Assembly: GCA_025965635.1 (NCBI GenBank)
Contig: JAOPWO010000483.1
Location: forward strand, 1-5,183
Direction: 5' to 3'
DNA length: 5,183 nt
DNA from: Modestobacter sp.
GTDB taxonomy: Bacteria; Actinomycetota; Actinomycetes; Mycobacteriales; Geodermatophilaceae
In this document: piece after piece, positions 1 to 4,852 of the stretch
Position numbering within the stretch: position 1 is the stretch's first letter
Layout of the letters: each line of letters begins with the position of its first letter
Program-made: the position numbers and the translations under genes
Notes under the pieces: model-generated
What the model saw: only the letters and a program-made list of their open reading frames with translations
What the model was told of the DNA's origin: nothing
The model's database searches: none

Positions 1-1197
1 ATCCTGGGCCCGCGCGGCCACGCCGTAGAGCTGGACGGCGACCCGGCGGGCACCCGGGTCCCCCTGCTCACCGGCTCGCAGAAGGCCGCCGCGCGCCGGT
101 CGGCGCGCGCCGCGGTCGCCGACGGCAGCGCCGGGATCGTGGTGGGCACCCACGCGCTGCTGCAGGAGGGGGTCGAGTTCGCCGACCTGGGCCTGGTCGT
201 GGTCGACGAGCAGCACCGGTTCGGCGTCGAGCAGCGCGATGCGCTGCGGGCCAAGGGCACGCGTCCGCCGCACGTGCTGGTCATGACCGCCACGCCCATC
301 CCGCGCACCGTGGCGATGACCGTCTACGGCGACCTGGAGATCTCCACGCTGCGCCAGCTGCCCTCCGGCCGCGGTGGGGTGTCCAGCTCGGTGGTGCCGG
401 TGGGGGAGAAGCCTGCCTGGCTGGACCGCGCCTGGGCCCGGGTGCGCGAGGAGGTCGCCGCCGGCCGGCAGGCCTACGTCGTCTGCCCCCGGATCGGCGA
501 CGAGGAGGGCGCGCCCGAGGACGGCGACGGCCCCGACGACGCCGGCGGCGCACCGCCGGAGGACAAGGGCGCCGGCGACCGGCGTCCGCCGCTGGCCGTG
601 CTCGACGTGGCCGAGGCCCTGCGCGCCGGTCCGCTGTCGGCGCTCCGGGTCGAGGTGCTGCACGGCCGGATGGCACCCGAGGACAAGGAGACCCGGATGC
701 GGGCCTTCGCCGCCGGGGACGTCGAGGTCCTGGTCGCCACCACGGTCGTCGAGGTCGGCGTGGACGTGCCCAACGCGACGGTGATGGTGGTGATGGACGC
801 CGACCGGTTCGGGGTGAGTCAGCTGCACCAGCTGCGTGGCCGGGTCGCCCGCGGTAAGCACGCGGGGCTGTGCCTGCTGGTCAGCGAGGCGTCGACGTCG
901 TCGCCCACCGGGCAGCGGCTGGCCGCGGTGGCCGCCACCACCGACGGCTTCGAGCTCTCCCGGCTGGACCTGGAGACCCGGCGCGAGGGTGACGTGCTCG
1001 GCGCCGCCCAGTCCGGCCGCCGGTCGGGGGTGAAGCTGCTGTCCCTGCTCGACGACGAGGCGCTGATCGCCGAGGCCCGGGCCGAGGCCACCGCGCTGGT
1101 CGAGCACGGGGGCGGGCTGGCCGACCACCCCGAACTCGCCGCCGAGGTCGCCGCGCTGGCGATGGACGACCGCGCGGACTACCTGGAGAAAGCATGA
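1..1197 (+). CDS. recG: RecG ATP-dependent DNA helicase, C-terminal part (5' end outside window)
   Basis: RecG is a superfamily 2 double-stranded DNA translocase that remodels stalled replication forks and branch-migrates Holliday junctions. The frame is open from base 1 and stops at 1195-1197, giving 398 codons. A full RecG is about 700-750 residues, so the N-terminal wedge domain and Walker A motif are missing. Counting from the first codon, visible motifs are the DEQH box (69-72) followed by RFGVEQ, MTATPIPRT (95-103), HGRM (221-224), VATTVVEVGVDVP (245-257), QLHQLRGRVARG (274-285), and a late RREGDVLGAAQSG stretch where other RecG proteins carry RGPGE-LGTRQ-G. Residues of roughly 166-197 form an acidic Gly/Pro/Asp-rich insertion between helicase motifs, probably a surface loop. 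Motif VI reads GRVARG where E. coli has GRVGRG, a mild change. Its stop overlaps an ATG at 1194, so a coupled downstream start is possible. Identification is secure. Confidence 0.97.
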   Translation: MLGPRGHAVELDGDPAGTRVPLLTGSQKAAARRSARAAVADGSAGIVVGTHALLQEGVEFADLGLVVVDEQHRFGVEQRDALRAKGTRPPHVLVMTATPIPRTVAMTVYGDLEISTLRQLPSGRGGVSSSVVPVGEKPAWLDRAWARVREEVAAGRQAYVVCPRIGDEEGAPEDGDGPDDAGGAPPEDKGAGDRRPPLAVLDVAEALRAGPLSALRVEVLHGRMAPEDKETRMRAFAAGDVEVLVATTVVEVGVDVPNATVMVVMDADRFGVSQLHQLRGRVARGKHAGLCLLVSEASTSSPTGQRLAAVAATTDGFELSRLDLETRREGDVLGAAQSGRRSGVKLLSLLDDEALIAEARAEATALVEHGGGLADHPELAAEVAALAMDDRADYLEKA

Positions 1198-1355
1198 CGA
1201 AGGACCCCGCCGCCCCCCGTGGAGGACCCCGTCCCCCGCGCCCCGTGCCGGCTCGGCGCACGCCTCCGGACGAGGCCGTCCGAGCTCGCGGCGGGACCCT
1301 GCAGCGGGGCCCTCGCGCGCCAGGGGCGAGCCCATGGCCGGGGCCGACGGCATGA
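1194..1355 (+). CDS. Possible small ORF bridging recG and rsmD (53 aa, Pro/Arg-rich, unrecognised)
   Basis: This ORF begins at the ATG that overlaps the recG stop (ATGA at 1194-1197). It ends at TGA 1353-1355, which overlaps the internal rsmD ATG at 1352 (ATGA at 1352-1355). It therefore fills the only sizeable gap in the upstream gene run, with the same 4-nt junction style seen at rsmD-coaD and coaD-sepIVA. The 53-residue product starts MTKDPAAPRGG, has about 14 Pro and 9 Arg, and shows no domain, membrane segment or signal peptide; I recognise no family. Composition argues against it: by hand count GC at codon positions 1, 2 and 3 is about 85, 83 and 77%, whereas true genes here peak strongly at position 3. 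It may be a coupling leader peptide, a rapidly evolving small protein, or chance. Low confidence. Confidence 0.25.
   Translation: MTKDPAAPRGGPRPPRPVPARRTPPDEAVRARGGTLQRGPRAPGASPWPGPTA
1322..1330 (+). promoter_or_regulatory. Candidate ribosome binding site for rsmD
   Basis: The AGGGG core at 1322-1326 lies 7 nt before the ATG at 1334 and supports that start. The alternative ATG at 1352 has only a weaker GGGG at 1340-1343. The GCGAG at 1326-1330 can pair with CTCGC at 1312-1316, so the site could be partly occluded when not being translated. This pairing is only five base pairs and is tentative. Confidence 0.45.
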
Positions 1356-1906
1356 CGCGGGTCATCTCCGGGGCCGCCCGCGGTCGGCGGCTGGCCGTGC
1401 CCTCCTCCGGCGTCCGGCCGACCGGCGACCGGGCGAAGGAGGGGCTGTTCAACTCGCTGGGCTCGCTGCTCGACCTCGACGGCGCCCGGGTGCTCGACCT
1501 CTACGCGGGCTCCGGCGCGCTGGGGTTGGAAGCGTTGTCCCGTGGGGCCGCCGACGTGGTGCTGGTGGAGAACGGGCCGCGGGTGCTGCCGGTGCTGCGA
1601 GCCAACGTCGCAACGGTGGGACTGCCCGGCGCCCGGGTGATCGGCGCCGCGGTGTCCTCCGTCGTCGCCGGTCCGGCGCCGGCCGCCTTCGACCTGGTGC
1701 TCGCCGACCCGCCGTACGCGGTCGGTGTGCCGCAGGTGCTGGGGGTGCTCCAGGCGCTCGCCGACGGCGGGTGGCTGGCGCCCGAGGCGCTCGTCGTGGT
1801 CGAGCGGTCCAGCCGCGAGGAACCGTGGGAATGGCCGACACCCCTGACCGGAGTCCGCGATCGGCGGTACGGGGAGGCCGTGCTCCGGTACGGTCGGGCA
1901 CCGTGA
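1334..1906 (+). CDS. rsmD: 16S rRNA (guanine966-N2)-methyltransferase RsmD
   Basis: RsmD is a SAM-dependent methyltransferase that modifies G966 of 16S rRNA (E. coli numbering) during small-subunit assembly. The 190-residue product has the expected length. The N-terminal RVISGAARGRRLAVP and the RPTGDRAKEGLFN segment (28-40) match the family start. The SAM-binding motif is VLDLYAGSGALGLEALSRGA (53-72), followed by the acidic end of strand 2 in VLVEN (76-80). The catalytic DPPY is at 125-128, and the protein ends with a typical RRYGEAVLRY strand. The start is uncertain: ATG 1334 has the better Shine-Dalgarno, while ATG 1352 (MTRVISG) matches the start of the mycobacterial homologue and would lie in an ATGA overlap with the possible small ORF. 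The stop TGA at 1904-1906 overlaps the GTG start of coaD, implying translational coupling. Confidence 0.95.
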   Translation: MAGADGMTRVISGAARGRRLAVPSSGVRPTGDRAKEGLFNSLGSLLDLDGARVLDLYAGSGALGLEALSRGAADVVLVENGPRVLPVLRANVATVGLPGARVIGAAVSSVVAGPAPAAFDLVLADPPYAVGVPQVLGVLQALADGGWLAPEALVVVERSSREEPWEWPTPLTGVRDRRYGEAVLRYGRAP

Positions 1907-2388
1907 GGCGAGCGGTCTGTCCCGGTTCGTTCGACCCGGTCACCAACGGCCATGTCGATGTCATCATCCGTGCCGCCGCCCTGTACGACGAGCTGGTGGT
2001 GGCCGTCCTCGTGAACCCCGGCAAGGCCGGCCTCTTCGGCGTCCAGGAACGCATGACGCTGCTGCGTGAGGCCGTCGTCGAGCTGCCCAACGTCAGCGTC
2101 GACAGCTTCGAGGGCCTGCTCGTCGACTACTGCCGCGCCAACGACGTGCCGGTGATCGTCAAGGGCCTGCGGGCCGTCGGCGACTTCGAGTACGAGCTGC
2201 AGATGGCGCAGATGAACCGTGAGCTCGCCGGCGTCGAGACGCTGTTCGTGCCCACCGCCCCGCAGGTCGGCCACCTGTCCTCCAGCCTGGTCAAGCAGAT
2301 CGCCACCTTCGGCGGCGACGTCTCCAGGCTGGTGCCCAAGGGCGTCAACGACCGGCTCCTCGCGATGGGCATGGGGTCCGCGACATGA
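1903..2388 (+). CDS. coaD: Phosphopantetheine adenylyltransferase (PPAT)
   Basis: CoaD transfers AMP from ATP to 4'-phosphopantetheine, forming dephospho-CoA in the penultimate step of coenzyme A synthesis. It is a cytosolic hexamer of the nucleotidyltransferase fold. The start is the GTG at 1903, overlapping the rsmD stop as GTGA. This gives 161 residues, the same length as the M. tuberculosis enzyme. The open frame continues upstream to 1219, but that stretch lies on top of rsmD and lacks family similarity. Motifs are PGSFDPVTNGH (7-17) with the nucleotide-binding TxGH (14-17), LVNPGK ending in the substrate-region Lys41, VKGLR (86-90), the highly conserved DFEYELQMAQMN (94-105), and LSSSLVK (125-131), corresponding to the ISSSxxR/K ATP-binding motif. 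The stop at 2386-2388 overlaps the next ATG. No strong Shine-Dalgarno precedes the GTG, so coupling to rsmD translation is likely. Confidence 0.97.
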   Translation: MRRAVCPGSFDPVTNGHVDVIIRAAALYDELVVAVLVNPGKAGLFGVQERMTLLREAVVELPNVSVDSFEGLLVDYCRANDVPVIVKGLRAVGDFEYELQMAQMNRELAGVETLFVPTAPQVGHLSSSLVKQIATFGGDVSRLVPKGVNDRLLAMGMGSAT

Positions 2389-3074
2389 CCGAGGTGGTGT
2401 ACCGGCTCTACGAGACCGTCGACGAGCTGACCACGGTGATCGAGAACGCCCGCAGCGTGCCGATGTCCGGCTCCTGCATGGTGCCGCGCGACCACCTGCT
2501 CGACCTGCTCGACGAGCTGCGGGAATCGCTGCCCGAGGAGGTGCAGCAGGCCGGCGCGATCGTCGAGCAGCGCACCGAGATCCTGCAGCAGGCGCAGGCC
2601 GAGGCCGAGCGGCTGACCGGGCGCACCCGCAGCGAGACCGAGCAGGTCATCGGCTCGGCCCGCCGCCAGCGCGACGAGCTGATCGGCACCGCCCGCCGGC
2701 AGCGCGACGAGATCCTCGCCGCCGCGCAGGACCAGGCCGACGAGCTGCTCGCCCAGGCCGAGGCGGAGGCCGAGGTGCTGGTCGCCGCGGGGCGGCGCCG
2801 GCGGGACCAGCTCATCGCCGAGGGCGAGGCCCAGCACGCCGAGCTGGTCGCCGCCGGTCGCGACGAGCACGACCGGCTGGTCACCGAGACCGAGGTCTAC
2901 CGCAGCGCGGTGGGGCGGGCCGACGAGCTGGGCGCGCAGACCGTCGCCGAGGTCGCGCGGATGAGGGCCGAGGTCGACGAGTACGTCGACAGCCGGCTGG
3001 CCGACTTCGGGAACACGCTGGCTCACATGGTGCGTTCGGTCGACAAGGCGCGGACCAACCTGCGCCAACCCTGA
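2385..3074 (+). CDS. sepIVA: SepIVA-like DivIVA-type coiled-coil septation protein
   Basis: The 229-residue protein resembles mycobacterial SepIVA (Rv2927c family), an essential DivIVA-domain-type factor in septation and envelope growth. Residues 1-50 form the conserved head (VYRLYETVDEL, then ARSVPMSGSCMVPR and an amphipathic DHLLDLLDELRESLP helix). Residues 56-176 are a continuous coiled coil in strict 11-residue register (see the repeat entry). Residues 177-229 end with a second conserved part (EVDEYVDSRLADFGNTL, then MVRSVDKARTNLRQP), also mirrored in the mycobacterial protein. There is no signal peptide or membrane segment. The ATG at 2385 overlaps the coaD stop (ATGA), with GGGG at 2373-2376 as a modest ribosome site. 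Its place just before DUF177-rnc-mutM is the mycobacterial arrangement and supports orthology. The function in this organism is inferred. A generic DivIVA/Wag31 paralogue is less likely, because the canonical DivIVA N-terminus is absent. Confidence 0.85.
   Translation: MTEVVYRLYETVDELTTVIENARSVPMSGSCMVPRDHLLDLLDELRESLPEEVQQAGAIVEQRTEILQQAQAEAERLTGRTRSETEQVIGSARRQRDELIGTARRQRDEILAAAQDQADELLAQAEAEAEVLVAAGRRRRDQLIAEGEAQHAELVAAGRDEHDRLVTETEVYRSAVGRADELGAQTVAEVARMRAEVDEYVDSRLADFGNTLAHMVRSVDKARTNLRQP
2550..2912 (+). repeat. Eleven tandem 33-bp (11-codon) hendecad units within the sepIVA-like gene
   Basis: Residues 56-176 of the product divide without gap into eleven 11-residue units. Ten of the eleven end in Ile, Leu or Val at position 11, next to an aliphatic position 1 of the following unit. 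Position 4 is nearly always Ala, Gly or Thr from the second unit on. Mapping positions 8, 11, 1 and 4 to a, d, e and h gives a standard hendecad coiled-coil core. At DNA level most units have diverged. Two adjacent ones, 2649-2681 (IGSARRQRDEL) and 2682-2714 (IGTARRQRDEI), match at 28 of 33 bases, which suggests a recent duplication or conversion. Confidence 0.8.
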
Positions 3075-3078
3075 CCGT

Positions 3079-3091
3079 CCTGGCGGCCAGG
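3079..3091 (+). terminator. Small hairpin just after the sepIVA-like stop, possible weak terminator
   Basis: CCTGG (3079-3083) and CCAGG (3087-3091) can form a five-base-pair stem with a CGG loop, beginning 5 nt after the stop codon at 3074. There is no T-tract after it, so it is not a classic intrinsic terminator. It might act as a weak pause or as a 3' end stabiliser, or be chance in GC-rich DNA. Confidence 0.25.
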
Positions 3092-3113
3092 GAGGTGCCA
3101 CCAGGCGATCGGG

Positions 3114-3119
3114 TAGGCT
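3114..3119 (+). promoter_or_regulatory. Putative -10 element (TAGGCT) for the DUF177-rpmF-rnc-mutM unit
   Basis: TAGGCT fits the actinobacterial housekeeping -10 pattern TANNNT and is preceded by GGG. It sits in the only clear intergenic space of the downstream half (3075-3200). I see no good TTGAC-like -35 element 16-18 bp upstream (GGAGGT lies there), which is common in actinobacterial promoters. Transcription would start near 3126 and give a leader of about 75 nt. The leader contains a CCTCCGGAGG palindrome at 3149-3158. Position and motif are visible; promoter activity is inferred. Confidence 0.4.
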
Positions 3120-3200
3120 GACAGCTCTGCCCGGTCGCTGACGCCCCTCCTCCGGAGGGTCCCGCGCCGGCTACCCCCACTGCCGACAACGAGTACTGAC

Positions 3201-3845
3201 ATGCCTGCTACCTCATCACCCCGCCCTGGTGCCCCGTCCTCGGACGTCCGGCGCTCCGCTGCCGACCCCTGGAAGTTGGACCTGCGGGAGCTGGGCCGTC
3301 GGGCCGGTTCGCTGCGGGAGTGGGACGCCACCCTCCCGGCCCCGGCCGGCTGGGGGGTCGAGATGATCGGCGTGCCCGAGGGCGCCCCGGTCCAGCTGCA
3401 CCTACGCCTGGAGTCGGTCATGGAGGGCGTCCTGGTCTCCGGCCAGGTCGACGTCCCCGTGGCCGGTCAGTGCGCGCGGTGCCTGGAGCCGGTCACCGAC
3501 GCCCTGGAGCTCGACGTCCAGGAGCTCTACGCCTACGCCGGCAGCACCACCGAGGCCACCAGCGAGGAGGACGAGGTGCGCCGGGTCGACGGCGAGCACC
3601 TGGACCTCGGTCCGCTGGTCCGGGACGCCGTCGTCCTGGCCCTGCCGCTCTCCCCGACCTGCACGCCCGACTGCGCCGGGCTGTGCGCCGACTGCGGGGA
3701 GCGGCTCGACGACCTTCCCGCCGACCACTCGCACGAGGTCATCGACCCCCGTTGGGCCGGGCTCGCCGCCCGCCTCGCGGCCAAGACCGACAGCGCGGAG
3801 GGACCCCAGCCGGGGTCCGCTCGCACCAACCCAGAGGAGATCTGA
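3201..3845 (+). CDS. DUF177 (YceD) family protein, likely 23S rRNA/ribosome accumulation factor
   Basis: This 214-residue protein belongs to DUF177 (YceD), which is commonly encoded immediately upstream of rpmF and has been linked to 23S rRNA accumulation in E. coli and plants. Features: a Ser/Pro-rich, probably disordered N-terminus (1-22); KLDLRELGRRAGS (25-37), typical of actinobacterial members; LHLRLESVMEGVLVSGQV (66-83); CARC (91-94); an acidic stretch EATSEEDEVRRVDGE (118-132); and a second cysteine cluster C154, C158, C162 and C165 followed by DHSHEVIDPRW (175-185). The two cysteine clusters suggest a bound metal, probably zinc; this is inference. The C-terminal tail of about 25 residues is unconserved-looking and overlaps a hairpin before rpmF. 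The ATG at 3201 has only a weak GAG at 3191-3193, but no better start is evident. The family assignment is firm; the molecular role is not. Confidence 0.9.
   Translation: MPATSSPRPGAPSSDVRRSAADPWKLDLRELGRRAGSLREWDATLPAPAGWGVEMIGVPEGAPVQLHLRLESVMEGVLVSGQVDVPVAGQCARCLEPVTDALELDVQELYAYAGSTTEATSEEDEVRRVDGEHLDLGPLVRDAVVLALPLSPTCTPDCAGLCADCGERLDDLPADHSHEVIDPRWAGLAARLAAKTDSAEGPQPGSARTNPEEI
3801..3818 (+). promoter_or_regulatory. Strong hairpin upstream of rpmF, inside the DUF177 3' end
   Basis: GGACCCC (3801-3807) and GGGGTCC (3812-3818) form a perfect seven-base-pair stem with an AGCC loop. It ends 14 nt before the rpmF Shine-Dalgarno sequence (3833-3840) and has no T-tract. It could influence mRNA stability or L32 expression, or may only reflect Gly/Pro codons in the tail. 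Its role is inferred. Confidence 0.3.
3833..3840 (+). promoter_or_regulatory. Ribosome binding site of rpmF (fixes the GTG start)
   Basis: AGAGGAGA ends 7 nt before the GTG at 3848. It is the best Shine-Dalgarno sequence in the window, as expected for a ribosomal protein made in large amounts, and it lies within the last codons of the DUF177 gene. Confidence 0.75.
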
Positions 3846-3847
3846 CC

Positions 3848-4027
3848 GTGGCCGTCCCGAAGAGGAAGATGTCCCGGAGCAACACCCGCTCCCGTCGGTC
3901 GCAGAGGAAGGCCGTCGCCCCCACGCTGACCCCGTGCCCGAACCGCGCCTGCGGCGAGCCCAAGCCTCCGCACCAGGTGTGCCCGACCTGCGGCCAGCAC
4001 GACGGCCGCCAGGTCATCGCGGTCTGA
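3848..4027 (+). CDS. rpmF: 50S ribosomal protein L32 (zinc-ribbon, C+ form)
   Basis: L32 is a small protein of the large ribosomal subunit. The gene starts with GTG, 2 nt after the DUF177 stop, and encodes 59 residues, a normal length. The N-terminus MAVPKRKMSRSNTRSRRSQ is diagnostic of bacterial L32, with its basic rRNA-binding tail. Cysteines 30, 35, 45 and 48 (CPNRAC then CPTCG) form the four-cysteine zinc ribbon, so this is the zinc-binding C+ type. Many actinomycetes also carry a cysteine-free, Zur-controlled paralogue elsewhere; none is in this window. DUF177-rpmF adjacency is widely conserved (yceD-rpmF in E. coli). The GTG start and short length make the gene easy to miss in automated ATG-based calls. 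Identification is secure. Confidence 0.97.
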   Translation: MAVPKRKMSRSNTRSRRSQRKAVAPTLTPCPNRACGEPKPPHQVCPTCGQHDGRQVIAV

Positions 4028-4028
4028 C

Positions 4029-4064
4029 CTCGTCCCCGCGTAGCACCAGCGTGGCGAGGACGAG
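4029..4064 (+). promoter_or_regulatory. Stem-loop in the rpmF-rnc spacer, candidate RNase III autoregulatory site
   Basis: CTCGTCC (4029-4035) pairs perfectly with GGACGAG (4058-4064). After a three-base bulge (4055-4057), CCGC (4036-4039) can pair with GTGG (4051-4054) including one G-U, leaving an 11-nt loop. It fills most of the 44-nt spacer and includes the GAG that would serve as ribosome site for ATG 4072. RNase III autoregulation by cleaving its own transcript is known in E. coli and Streptomyces; applying it here is inference. Confidence 0.3.
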
Positions 4065-4071
4065 CTCTGCG

Positions 4072-4848
4072 ATGGTGTCCCCGGGCGGTCAGTCCGCGAC
4101 CGGGGACACCGTCGGTCGCCCGTCGGGCCCGCACGACATCGGCCCGGCGCACTCCGAGCGCGCCGCCGCCTGGCTGCTCGACGCCCTCGGCGTCGAGCTC
4201 CCCGGCGACCTGCTCACCCTGACGCTGACCCACCGGTCCTACGCCTACGAGCACGGTGGCCTGCCCACCAACGAGCGCCTGGAGTTCCTCGGCGACTCGG
4301 TGCTCGGCCTGGTGGTCACCGACGAGCTCTACCGGAGCCACCCCGAGCTGCCCGAGGGCCAGTTGGCCAAGCTGCGCGCCTCGGTGGTCAACATGACCTC
4401 CCTGGCGAGGGTGGCGCGCGCTCTCGGCGACGGCGGCATCGGCCCGCACCTGCTGCTCGGCCGCGGCGAGCAGACCACCGGCGGCCGGGAGAAGGACTCG
4501 ATCCTCGCCGACGCCCTCGAGGCGCTGCTCGGCGCCGTCCACCTCGCGCTCGGCCTGGACGCCGCCGCTGAGCTCGTGCACCGGCTGTTCGACCCGCTGC
4601 TGGCCGAGTCGGCCACCCGCGGCGCCGCTCTGGACTGGAAGACCAGCCTCCAGGAGCTCGGCGCCGCCCGCGGGCTGGGTGCTCCCGTCTACGACGTCCA
4701 GGACGACGGCCCCGACCACGCGAAGACCTTCACCGCCGCCGTGGTGCTGGGCGGCAGCGTGTACGGCCGCGGCACCGGACGCACCAAGAAGGCGGCCGAG
4801 CAGCAGGCCGCCGAGACCGCCTGGCGCGCCCTGGACACCGAGGACTGA
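4072..4848 (+). CDS. rnc: Ribonuclease III
   Basis: RNase III cleaves double-stranded RNA, processing the 30S rRNA precursor and structured mRNAs. The product from ATG 4072 has 258 residues: a variable N-terminus (1-28), the endonuclease domain (about 29-178) and a C-terminal double-stranded RNA-binding domain (about 188-254). The signature NERLEFLGD is at 67-75, with metal-binding E71 and D75. The second acidic pair, D147 and E150, is in ILADALEALLG; all four match catalytic residues of the E. coli enzyme. The binding domain opens with DWKTSLQEL (188-196) and closes with GRTKKAAEQQAAETAWRAL (236-254). The open frame extends further upstream, but that part overlaps rpmF. A GTG at 4051 is an alternative start without a ribosome site. 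The N-terminus is about 20 residues longer than in mycobacteria, so an internal start is possible. It lies between rpmF and mutM. Confidence 0.96.
   Translation: MVSPGGQSATGDTVGRPSGPHDIGPAHSERAAAWLLDALGVELPGDLLTLTLTHRSYAYEHGGLPTNERLEFLGDSVLGLVVTDELYRSHPELPEGQLAKLRASVVNMTSLARVARALGDGGIGPHLLLGRGEQTTGGREKDSILADALEALLGAVHLALGLDAAAELVHRLFDPLLAESATRGAALDWKTSLQELGAARGLGAPVYDVQDDGPDHAKTFTAAVVLGGSVYGRGTGRTKKAAEQQAAETAWRALDTED
4840..4844 (+). promoter_or_regulatory. Ribosome binding site of mutM
   Basis: GAGGA lies inside the last rnc codons, 8 nt before the GTG at 4853. It supports that start and tight coupling of mutM to rnc. Confidence 0.6.
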
Positions 4849-4852
4849 CCCC

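Noticed and set aside
838..855. GRVARG in RecG motif VI as an inactivating change
   Set aside because: The arginines of the motif are retained and the surrounding helicase motifs are intact. Gly to Ala at this point is likely tolerated and gives no sign of a pseudogene.
1219..1902. Long upstream extension of the coaD frame (389 codons in total)
   Set aside because: The extension overlaps rsmD in another frame, is Arg/Gly/Ala-rich without family similarity, and CoaD has its normal 161 residues from GTG 1903.
2127..3101. 324-codon open frame on the minus strand
   Set aside because: It is antisense to coaD and the SepIVA-like gene. Its Leu/Gly/Asp pattern mirrors the 33-bp coiled-coil repeats of the true gene.
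3149..3158. CCTCCGGAGG palindrome as an operator or terminator
   Set aside because: It has no loop and no T-tract, and ten-base palindromes are common at this GC content. It is kept only as part of the leader description.
3934..4071. N-terminal extension of RNase III starting within rpmF
   Set aside because: It overlaps L32 in a different frame, has no ribosome site, and RNase III homologues do not carry it.
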